The notes under the pieces were generated by a model, which saw only the letters and a program-made list of their open reading frames with translations, did not search any database and was not told the DNA's origin. Shown here in pieces: positions 11,800-21,679 of a stretch of DNA of 64,000 bases; the stretch's first letter is position 1; every line of letters starts with the position of its first letter. The DNA is from Apium graveolens. Lineage: Eukaryota > Streptophyta > Magnoliopsida > Apiales > Apiaceae. Where the stretch lies: contig NC_133650.1 of NCBI RefSeq assembly GCF_009905375.1, forward strand, positions 303,091,203 to 303,155,202, read 5' to 3'. The translations under genes and the position numbers were made by a program.

Positions 11800-13944
11800 T
11801 GTAATAACCCCAATTTTTGGAAAATTTTTGAAACCCTTATGAATAGTGTTTTTGCTGAATGAGAAAACTTTTCATGCCACACTATGTAGGGGTTCTGATA
11901 TGGATATTCTGAGATTTTATTAGTACTTTATATGGGATATAAGTGTATGTAAAGATCGTCAGAATCCAATTCTGAACACTTGGATTTTTCCCGGAAATCC
12001 ACTAGATACGGAAAGAATTGAGAAAAAGGTAACAGGATAAAAGGATTTAAATTAAAGGATTATAGGAGAGGATCATAAAAGGAATACAATATATTGAGAA
12101 AGGTTAAGGGAACCTAAGTAATAAGATCCCGGGTATGATCCCTCAAACGATAAACAAGAACGAAAGATAAGCGAACCGTAAAACAAATAAGTGACCACGA
12201 GACAAGCTTGTACAAGAAGCCAGGGACTGTGACATCATCAAACCACAAGGTGTGGACAAGTGGGAGCATTATGACATGTGCAAGGTGACATAAGCATGAC
12301 ATGGGAAGGAAGGAGGTGTGGTGGCTTTGTAACCACACAAATTCAAGGGCAAGAAGGTAATTGACTAAAACAAGCACAAAAACCAAGCAACCAAGCCAAG
12401 TAAAATCATTTTCATCAAAAATCAAAAGCAACCAAGGCTTTGTTCTTCATTGCTCACGGCTTTTCACTATTCAAAAGGCAAGAGAAATTCAAAATCCAAG
12501 ATCCAAGCTTCCTAAATTGGTAAGATAATTCCCTAATCATCTTCATGCTTAGTTAGGACTATATCATGAGTTTAAGCCATTAATTCCTTCTCAATCTTCT
12601 TCATTTAATCAAAGAAGAAGACAATGAATAGTGTTTTCAAGTTTTTTAACTTGAACTTTTCTTGGTTTTCTTGAAGATCCAAGCATTCTTAAGACTTCTC
12701 CAAGCTTCTTAAGGCTTCCTAGCTCCACCCACCACTTCAAGGAAGGTATACCATCTCCAAACCCTAGATTCCTATATAGTATAAGATGATTTTGATTAGT
12801 GGGTTGATATTGTAGCTTGTTGTTATGATTTAGAGTTTGGGATTTGGAATGGTAGTGAAATGGAATGGTAATTGTTGGGGTTTTGATTTAAAGGAACTTA
12901 AGTATGATTAAAGTTAAGTTTAAGCATAAGTATGAATGATTAAATTGAATTGGTTGGGGTTGTTATGATGTGATAAGGATGGATGTTGGTTGTATGATTG
13001 ATTTGGGGTTGATTTGTGGTTGGTATTGAATGGTTTAAAATTTGGGAAATCGCGTAAACATAGCCGTCGTAACGTCCGATTTTCTTTGGACTGTTTTTGT
13101 GCATAGCATTAGGACCCGAGAACCCCCTGCTAGATTATGACCACTGCCATGTTTAGATAGCTCATGTTACGAACTTCGTTTTGATATGTAGAGGAGAAAC
13201 GACCGTTTCAAGTAACGGCGTTTCGCGAATGAAACTTTTCCCCTCGCCTTACTTTGAAACATAGGTTAAAGACCAAAAAGGGTTAATTAATGTATGAAAC
13301 ATTTATGGTAAGTGTGTTAGGCAGTTGGTAAGACACTCGCGAAGGAATCGCTTTAAAATTCGTAAAGGTTAAATTATTAAAAATGGTGGAGCCGAGGGTA
13401 CCCGAGTGACTTAAGCGAATCAGTGAGCGCAAAACGAGCGTTAGAGTCTAAGTTAGTTAAAGTATAGATTAACAAGTGACTTTGGTTTAATTCCAACTTA
13501 CTTGTTGCTTATAGGTTACCAGACTCGTCCCGAGCCATTCGTAACCCCCAGTCGCTCAGGCAAGTTTTCTACCCGTTATACTGTTGCTGTGATGTAAATA
13601 TATGTATATGCATTATCTTGTGATATTGCATGATTGTTATTAGCAAATTTTGCGATATATTGGAGCATGCTAATATGGTATATATGCATGTCTGTTTCGT
13701 AATCTGGTTATCTATCTGTTGATTTCAATGCTTATAGTTGCATAATACCTATGCTAGAAATAAGCAAGTAGTTGCGTATACCCTTAGTATAGGGGATAAA
13801 AGGTGAGCATATTTCTAAACCGGGAGTCGATGTTCCCGAGTATATTATATATATATATTTATTTATTTATTTATATATATATATGGATATAGTTTTTAAA
13901 ACTATTAATCGAATAAGGTTTATTCGATAACTTTAACTTTATTT

Positions 13945-14330
13945 TATTATTGAATATTATTTCGAATATCATTCGAGGACTTATGACTCCTTTATATTAT
14001 TTATTGAATATTACTTGGATATTCATTTGAGGATGTATGACTCCTTTATTTTATTTAATGAATATTATTTATAATATTCATTCGAGGTATTATGACTCAG
14101 CTTATTTATTTAATGAATATTATTTATAATATTCATTCGAGGTATTATGACTCAGCTTATTATTTAATGAATATTATTTCGAATATTCATTCGAGGGCTT
14201 ATGACTCAGCTTATTTATTTATTGAATATTATTTCGAATATTCATTCGAGGGCTTATGACTCAACTTATTTTATTTATTGAATATTATTTGAATATTCAT
14301 TTGAGGATCTATGACTCCGATTATTTGCTG
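13945..14330 (+). repeat. LTR subrepeat array, 58-60-bp units
   Basis: Six or seven units built around GAATATTATTTCGAATATTC, CATTCGAGG and TATGACTC(A)GC. Each unit is itself palindromic in its first half. A matching array lies at about 23846-24228. Not CRISPR-like: there are no unique spacers and this is a plant LTR. Confidence 0.88.
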
Positions 14331-14828
14331 AAATATATTCTTTATTTTATTAAAGAATAAGGTGTTAATAATCAAACATATTTTCGATTATTCAAATAAA
14401 GATAATACTTTCATATAAGTATACCTTTGGTTATTTAATACTCGTTTCAAGTATAAGTTTTAAAACTTCTACTTCAATTATTTTTATAAAAGGTTATTCT
14501 TTATGGGAATATTATTTAAATAATAATATTCAGTCATTTTCTAAATATTCTGGGGACTGATTTACTTCATTAAATCAGCTTTACTCCAAACACTCTTTAA
14601 AGTGTTTTCGAGTCTTCAAAATGATTTTTAAAAGTTAGAGCGGATCCCAAAACTCATTTTTATATTTAAGATCTTCCTTTAAAGGGGATTTAAATACTCG
14701 TTCAAAACCTGAGGGATCCGGCTCTGTGGTGTATTTTCGCAACAAGGTTGCAGTTTTGGTAAATGAATTGATTACTTACCCAACGTTCGGGAAGTAAGTC
14801 CATCTATTGAGTCGGCATAAGCAACATG

Positions 14829-14915
14829 GGCTCAGTGGGCGTCCATGATAGTGTAAGTGGCTCAGTGGGAGTCCATCAAATGCATAAGTGGCTGAGTGGC
14901 AGTCCAGCATAAGGT
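14829..14915 (+). repeat. Three tandem 30-bp blocks in LTR
   Basis: GGCTCAGTGGGCGTCCA, GGCTCAGTGGGAGTCCA and GGCTGAGTGGCAGTCCA begin at 14829, 14859 and 14890. Each is followed by a short variable tail with a GTAAGT or ATAAGT end. Copies occur in all four long LTRs, so the block predates the split of the two subfamilies. Confidence 0.85.
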
Positions 14916-15699
14916 CCTAATTATGACCATGGTGATGACCAGTGGGGAATTCGTCCATCTACTAGTAGAAAAGGTTACTTATGGGTATCTTTGCCTGATC
15001 AGCAAGATATCTGGTTTATGCCAAAGGTTTTCTTTTCCTTTCCAAAATTCATTGGATGTTTCAAACTCTGTTCATACTTTACATAACTGAGGTTCCAGGA
15101 AATGTTTAAGAGATATATATATGTGGATATATATATATCGGGACTAAATAAAGTATCTCGTAACTTTATTTCATTCAATAATATTTCAAAGATTGAATCT
15201 ATTCAAATCTTGTCTTGTATTCTCATCTATGTGATGAACTTTTGAAACTGATTATAACTTGAACGGTGGTAGTTCAAGTAGTATTGGGAAAGATATAAGT
15301 ATATTGGGGTATTTGGTAACCTCATCTTTTAAACTTATATCTAATTAATAATTGTCTTAGGAATGACAAAGATTTTCAGAAAAACGTTGAAACAAGGTTA
15401 GATATATGAGATCACCTTGCAACGATATTTTTTTTCTTATACAGTTATACACTGGGACTTTGTGTATATTATGCATGGAAGAGGACTTCCAATATTTTGA
15501 AAAGTATATATGTATATATACTGAATATTTTGCGACTTCATCGCATTAAGATATCAAACTTGGTTCATTTCTTTTGACCAAGACTTTCATGAGTATTATG
15601 AGTAGGCTCATATATTGTAAATCATTATACATATTATTTTGGTGGGCTTGCTGCTCACCCTTGCTTTATTTCTTCATCACACAACAACAGTTAGGAAAG

Positions 15700-15801
15700 A
15701 TGGCCAGACTCCAGCAGACCCAGCGCAAGCGCGTGGGAAGCGTCCCGCGTCTTCCCGTTGATGTTGTAGCTGCTATAGCTGCAGAGGTAGATCTATTGTA
15801 G
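15700..15801 (+). CDS. Short LTR reading frame, inner-subfamily version (33 aa)
   Basis: ATG at 15700 opens a 33-codon frame beginning MARLQQTQRKRVGSVPRLPV and ending near AEVDLL. The segment is GC-rich in an AT-rich LTR. The frame also extends upstream without a stop to 15574. The identical frame occurs at 25601-25702, and a diverged counterpart lies in the outer LTRs (4465-4605 and 28421-28561). It is very basic at the N-terminus and shows no known domain or signal peptide. Translation is unproven. Confidence 0.35.
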   Translation: MARLQQTQRKRVGSVPRLPVDVVAAIAAEVDLL

Positions 15802-16096
15802 ATCAGACCATCTACTTTTGAGAATCAATTATGTATAATTATAACTTGTGGCAGATAATGGCAATTAACTGTAAATTTATCAAGTAATCATTTTGGGTTG
15901 TAATAACTTTTAAATTGTGGATTCAAAGACTTGTACTTATTTAAATTTCATCTCTGAGACTATAACGGGTTGTGGTGTGTGTTAGTGTGGGGTCACAGCA
16001 TAAGGTTATTATTATTAATTAAGTGAAGTGATATTGTGGAAAGAAAGACCGTGACGACCCGGATCCTCGACCCCGGATCTGGGGGTGTTACAGAAA

Positions 16097-16110
16097 TGGT
16101 ATCAGAGCCA
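16097..16110 (+). other. Primer-binding site, inner element
   Basis: TGGTATCAGAGCCA lies 4 bp after the LTR end. It is the usual plant site complementary to the 3' end of initiator tRNA-Met, and it fixes the element's orientation as plus. Confidence 0.93.
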
Positions 16111-16139
16111 AGCGTTATAAATCTCAGAGAGGATGGGAC

Positions 16140-16490
16140 GTTAAGATAATAAGTTCACTAAGATAATAAGAACTCTTGCCAAGTTCATAGTCGGGCTACC
16201 TAACGTAGTACTGACAGTTAAAACCCTTATGGGAACCCTTATAAATATCGTGATAGGAGCGTAGTTCGTTATCGTATATGGTAGCGGGACTCCGAACCCT
16301 GAGGTTGAGGAGCAACAGTGCGATGATATTTTATTACTAATTGGAGATCGGATTGTGGATCCGATAGAGTGTCCTAACGCAGGACCGGATGATGTTGATA
16401 TTGAGGATGTAACGGTTGAGGATGTTATCCTAGAAGGGATTGTTGCTGAGGAGGATTCCGTGAAGGATCCTGACAAGAATGAATAAAGGA
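16140..16490 (+). pseudogene. Acidic leader of gag (remnant)
   Basis: From about 16290 the plus strand reads an acidic run (EVEEQQCDDILLLIGD, then DVDIEDVTVEDVILEG) ending in a stop near 16484. Acidic, low-complexity sequence of this kind is often found at the start of chromovirus gag. It is followed directly by reverse-transcriptase sequence instead of the rest of gag. Confidence 0.45.
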
Positions 16491-16504
16491 CCACTGAGGA
16501 ATTG

Positions 16505-17100
16505 ATGACCATGGTTAGGGCAACTCCCAGAGGTAGGATTGGCCGGCTACTATCGTAGATTGGTACAGGACTTTGCGAAGATCGCAGCCCCTTTGACGCG
16601 GCTTACTCATAAGAATGAGAAGTTTGAATAGACAGAGAAATGCGAGAACAGCTGTTAAGAACTGAAGCAAAGGTTGGTGACGGCCCCTATGTTGGCGTTG
16701 CCGGATGGAAAAAGGAGATTTTGTGATTTGGAAGAGACGCTTCGCATAAGGAATTAGGGTGCTTCTTATACAGCACAACAAGATAATCGCGTACATGTCA
16801 AGACAATTAAGGTAATATGAAGTTCGATATCCCCGCCCATGAGCTTGGGCTCGTGGCAATAGTTTTTCCCTAAAGATTGGAGGCACTACTTGTATGGAGA
16901 GAAGTGCAAGATTTACACAAACCATAGGAGCTCTAGTACATTTTTACGTAGAAAGAGCTCAACATACGCTAGAGGAGGCGGTTAGAGCTAATCAAGAATT
17001 ATGATTGAGAGATTCTTTATCATTCGGGGAAAGCCAATGTGGTGGCTGATGCCCTTAGTAAAAAGGAGAGACCCAAGATGATAATGTCTTTGGGATAGTT
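16505..17100 (+). pseudogene. RT C-terminus and RNase H remnant
   Basis: The plus strand reads YYRRLVQDFAKIAAPLTRLT from about 16548, the conserved start of the thumb/RNase H junction in Ty3/gypsy pol. Further pieces follow in shifting frames, and NVVADALSKKER at about 17036-17071 is the hallmark end of the RNase H region. The catalytic YxDD part of RT is absent, and stops and frameshifts interrupt the rest. The piece is displaced: it lies before the gag remnant. The outer copy has the same arrangement at about 27040-27760 on the minus strand. Confidence 0.8.
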
Positions 17101-17239
17101 TATAAGAGATTTTGAGAAAATGGAAATAGAAGTGAAGGTAACCGGAGCCGGTATCGAAAAGCTGTTTGAGATTGTAATACAGACTGAATCTTTGGAAAAG
17201 AACATATTGTGCCAGAAAAGTGATGAATGAAGGCAGAGA

Positions 17240-17345
17240 GTCAATGACTGGAGAAGAGATCCACACCGAGAAAGATGATAAGGGGATAGTGAGGTGTTCC
17301 TACAGAAATTGGGTTCCAAAAGTTCAAGAGCTTAAGGATGAGAAC
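17240..17345 (+). pseudogene. Linker before integrase, N-terminal remnant
   Basis: Broken reading on the plus strand (RNWVPKVQELKDENLDESHS) resembles the linker between RNase H and the integrase zinc finger in Tekay-like elements. The similarity stops abruptly near 17345, before the HHCC finger is complete. Confidence 0.5.
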
Positions 17346-17539
17346 TTAGATGAGAGCCATAGTTTGAGGAATAAGATTTAGGGCAAACCCTGAATGTGAT
17401 AGTCAGGGAGGTTGCCATCAAGAAAGAAATAACCCATAACATAATAGAGTGGAAAACAAGGTTTTTAATGTATAAGATAACCCCGATTATGGGAGAAGGT
17501 TGAAACATTTCATACTAAGGAAACAGAAAGTTGAGTAAG

Positions 17540-18015
17540 GAAAGGAGACCCGAGATGGTACTCCTATACGACAATTTATGGACCAGTCTAGACAGAACTT
17601 AGACTATTATCCCCAACCACCACCCTGAGGAAACAATGCGGTGAGAAATTCTTTCAGGACCTTTAAGTCGCTAAGCTCTCAGAGTTCCAAGGAACAAGCT
17701 GACCCAGTCGAGGCAAGAGCCTGACTAAAGGAAATACAGGAATCATTTGAGATTCTAAATGATTGACGAATCACGAAAGACTATTTTTGTCACTTACCCT
17801 CCTAAGAGAGAGGCCACCCGCTGGTGAAAGACCAAGAAAGGCACGGAGCCAGAGGTTATAATAAACTGATTTAAGTTCAGTCAATTGTTTTCAGGAAAGT
17901 AATTCCCAAGGTTATGGAATAGTGTAAAAGCTTTAGAGCCAGAACAAAGGCAGACAAGTATGATAAATTATGAATCTAAGTTATAAAAGTTGTCAAGATT
18001 CGTTCTGAGGACACG
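17540..18015 (+). pseudogene. gag capsid remnant lying downstream of RT/RNase H
   Basis: The plus strand reads SSKEQADPVEARA, stop, LKEIQESFEIL at about 17680-17760, the start of the retrotransposon gag capsid domain (DPVEA-WL-EIE pattern). Recognisable pieces follow in other frames, through RSEDTNPE near 18005. At least five stops or frameshifts are present. In a normal gypsy element gag precedes RT; here it follows it, so the internal region has been rearranged. The outer copy shares this order (26265-26710). Confidence 0.72.
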
Positions 18016-20929
18016 AATCCAGAATGACGGGATGTTTGAAATCAATGCTTATATTGTGATTGGTTTGTGAAATAATGATAAGAGAAAGGAAAATAAAAAG
18101 AAACTGAAGTGGAAAGGAATATAACGGCAATAGAGTTTGAGGAATGATAAGGGAGTTGGGTATGAGGAAACCCTAAAGACTCGTAGAAATAGAAATAGAA
18201 GAGTATGTAATCGTCAGGATGAGGGTGATTCACCATGAGTTAAAATTGATGGTTGAGGGCATAAGAGATACATATATTTTTCCCCTGTAAGTTGGGAAGA
18301 TTCGAGGAAACCTTGAGATAATTCGAAGGATAAATAATGAGACGCGGATAGACTAAGGGGATAAGAAAGTAAGAAATTAAGAAAATTGGATGAAGGAAGT
18401 GACCTTCAAGAAGGTGAAGTGTAAGACCGGTGGCATGATACCCAGAAAGGGAGACGCCAGATATGAAAGATATCCCAACATTGAGGTGACTGTTGAGATA
18501 AATAACAAAAGTAAATAAGGAATTATTAAGAAGAAGTTCACGTTGAACACGACCAATATCTTCCAGAACATCCATGTTATCGTTACCAGATTAGGCAAGA
18601 AAAGCGGATAACCGTTGTTATCTTTTGGAGGCCATTTTGATTAACCTCATTTTGTATACAGATGTTATTGTGAAATTAGGCATTTACTATCGAGGTGGGA
18701 ATGATTGAATAAGATACCCATATCAGGGATATATGACTTTATTTATCCATGGAAGGATGCTTGTACCTTTTTAAAGGTGGAATTAAGGATAGAATATCGG
18801 TAACTTAAAACGAATCCTAGGGGAATGCATAAAGGTTGGCATTTCACCCTTGATAGGGATAGTATGAGTTTTGACAGTATGAATTGGAAAGCATTAAGGT
18901 AATAATAACCTTTAAGGATCAGTGGAGAAATTTTTCAGAAGTATATAGACAATGGTTCTAGTAATAGTGAATGGTATTTTGATATGCCCTGTATCTAGGG
19001 AATACAGGAGGAACGATTGAAGGATAACCTTAGAGGTTTTACAAGGAGAAAGGTAATATTCAAAATTCTCAAGAATAAAAATGTTGATAAAGGAAATATG
19101 ACGTAATTATAATGTTGCCAAGTGGGGCACGTGTTAAACCACGAGAAAGTATGGATCGAACCAGTAATGGTCGAAATTGTTCAGGGCAATTAGGACTTAA
19201 GATAAAAGATGTTCTAATTATGATTGAGAGTCAGTCATGACAGTGATTAACCTCTAAAGACTGAGGGGATAACTTATGGAAAAATGGAAATTTTTTTTTT
19301 ACTCATCAGATATTAAAGAAAAGTATTTTCACATAAGCTGTGATTGAAATAAGGTAGAAAATTTATTTGGAGGTGGTTAAAATGACATTGACTGTAAGGA
19401 AATTTTACTATCAGGAAAGGCCAAAGAGGTGGCCGACACTTTAAAGGTAAGAGGATAATTATAGGCGCTTGTGCCAAAGGAATACAGTGATGATGGTTAA
19501 AGCTATGAAGGTTGTATTATGGTTTGGAAGATTGACATTCCTTCTGATGACTGTGCAATACCCAACCGTAATAGTAGTTGGTAAAGGTTTAATTCGTGTA
19601 ATCGCCATGAGCAGGCTATCTATCTTAGAAGGTACTATCTTGAGATAAGCCAGGACCATGTTTCAAAAAGGACTAGACGAACCTTTGACTTAAGTCCTCT
19701 ATTTAGGGCGTATGATTAAGAATGGTATTAACCTGCTATCGGTGCTTTGATTGAAACTCTTCTGCAATTTTATATGCTTCATGTCATGTATGTATGTCAG
19801 GATCAGGAGTGTACTCCATGAATCATGAATGGTGATTATGTTACCTCCTTAGAAGGATTTGATACGACATGTATGGACTCCGTATGGTTAGCTATTAAGA
19901 CTTCATGGAAAATGAATGACGACAGTAGGTCAGTGGTGGACCATAGTAAGGCAGCAATGATTCTGCGAGTATTGAGCTGATTACAACCGTGAGAGTTGTA
20001 TTGGAATGGGTGTTGAGATTGAGTACCACTAATCGGGTCGTGGTAGTGTATAAGTTATCATTGATAGACTAATTAAGTAGAGTATCTACCTAGTGAATTA
20101 TTATTCTTTCTTATCAATAGAGAGTCGTATTATTATACGAGGAAGGTTGCGGTGCAAGCATAGAATTCAAGTAACGATGATGTCTAGAATGAGATCCCAG
20201 ATTCGATTTTCGATGTCGAGGGAGTTTCAAAGGTAATTGTGTATAAGCTCGAGGAAGAGCATGGGTCCATAGAATGATGGACGGGATAGCGAAAATATTT
20301 AGGCATGGGAAATACGAGGCTATAATGCTTGATGCTGATATAAATACATATATGTTTTGTTCTTCTATGATAAACCTCTATAGTTCAGAGGTAGGTTCCA
20401 AGCCAGATATTTTGTGGCAGTATATTTTTTTCATATATACAATTCTCTTCAGTTCGTTCTTTTCTCTTTTTTTCATTTCATGTAAGCTGAGAAGAACAAC
20501 CCTTCCAGAAGGGGAGGTATTGCCGAATGACTATCTATCTTTGTGATAGAAGCCTAGTAGGATACCACATGTTGTTTAATTGCTTGTCAAGTACTAAAGG
20601 CTGGCCACCTTCTGTACTAACTATGCGATATAACAAGTGTTCATGATCATAGTGATCTCTCAACAAATTCCTTTACTTCTATTTGATTGATCAAATTTTG
20701 GAAAATAGAAACAACTGAGAAAGGAGTAATAAAGTGGTGGTAGTATGCGGAATGGGAACACATTCGTGATACTAAGGTTGACGTGGTTATTAAAAGGTTA
20801 TAGAACGCTAACGAGCAAAAGTATAACCAGTATAATATTAGGAACGGAAGGTAGTAGCGATTACGAACTGGAAAAGAATGGGTATTGAGAAGCAAAAGTT
20901 CTAATGATAAAAGCTATAATGAGAGTCGG
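18016..20929 (+). pseudogene. Inner element internal region, unassigned
   Basis: About 2.9 kb with no frame long enough to name and no pol motif I can place with confidence. It matches the outer element's 3' half (9151-11794, reversed) almost throughout. It may be decayed pol or sequence captured from elsewhere. Confidence 0.5.
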
Positions 20930-21660
20930 TGCAATAGACTTGAAAGAATTTGGAATGATCACTAAATTCGGATTGAGTTATCTTACGACAATAGATCATA
21001 TGTCATTATCGAGATGTCGCCTTATGAGATTCTTGAGGGAAGACAATGTCGATCTCCCTTATGTTAGGATGAAGTTGTAGAGCGCAAGATGCTCGGACCC
21101 GTAGTAGTCCAAAGGACCAAGGATATGATAGATCTAATCAGAGGACGGCTGGTAGTAGCCCAAGATGGACATGATAAGTATGTTAATTTGACACGAAAGG
21201 ATAAAGAGTATGAAATAGGGGGCCTAGTAATGTTATAGGTATCCCCTTGGAAACCCTTGAAAAAGGATTGATGGGGTTCGGAAAGAAAGGAAAGCTAAGT
21301 CTACAATTTGTTGGACCCTTGGATATATTAAGACGTTTGGGAAGTTAGCATATGAGCTAGCCCTAACCCCGAACATGTAGCAGGTCGTAACGTGTTTCAT
21401 GTATCAATGTTAAGGAAGTGTAATTCAGATGCCAGATAAATAGAGGCATATGAGCGCATAGATATGCAACCCGACGTAACCTATATGGAGCAACCAGAAA
21501 GGGTTATAGATCGAAAAGGGACAAGTGCTTAGGAGAAGGGTTATCAAACTAGTCAGAGTTTGATGGTAGAACCACAATGTGGGAAAATTGACTTGAGAGT
21601 TAGAAAGTGCAATACTAAGAAAGTATCCCTATTCATTTCTATCTGATTCCGGGACGGAAT
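20930..21660 (+). pseudogene. Integrase C-terminal remnant (inner element)
   Basis: The plus strand reads SPYEILEGRQCRSPL at about 21023, a conserved integrase motif of Ty3/gypsy elements. Later pieces include FVGPLDI (GPY/F module, about 21309) and VFHVSMLRK (about 21396), in shifting frames with stops. It ends close to the polypurine tract, as expected for the pol 3' end of a chromovirus. A chromodomain is not clearly readable. Confidence 0.78.
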
Positions 21661-21679
21661 CCTTTTAAGGAGGGGAGAC
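21661..21679 (+). other. Polypurine tract, inner element
   Basis: CCTTTTAAGGAGGGGAGAC abuts the 3' LTR at 21680 and is identical to the outer element's tract. Confidence 0.9.

Larger units (their letters stand above)
11800..16092 (+). repeat. 5' LTR of inner element (4.29 kb)
   Basis: Starts TGTAATAACCCC and ends GGGGGTGTTACA. Compared with the outer element's LTRs, the ends and roughly the last 3 kb align, but the first about 1.2 kb (to about 12900) has no clear similarity. It holds the 58-60-bp subrepeat array (13945-14330), a triplicated 30-bp GGCTCAGTGG block (14829-14915) and the short reading frame at 15700. Confidence 0.95.

Noticed and set aside
12114..12431. 105-codon frame on the minus strand, repeated at 21994-22311
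   Set aside because: It lies antisense within the first kilobase of the inner LTRs. Its conservation is just LTR identity, and the outer LTRs have no counterpart. Low-complexity hydrophobic composition.
13945..14330. Regularly repeated palindromic units resembling a CRISPR array
   Set aside because: Units are tandem with no unique spacers, sit inside an LTR, and the DNA is plant nuclear.
16141..16925. Two minus-strand frames (123 and 136 codons)
   Set aside because: They are antisense to the acidic leader and RT/RNase H remnant, which is the recognisable strand.
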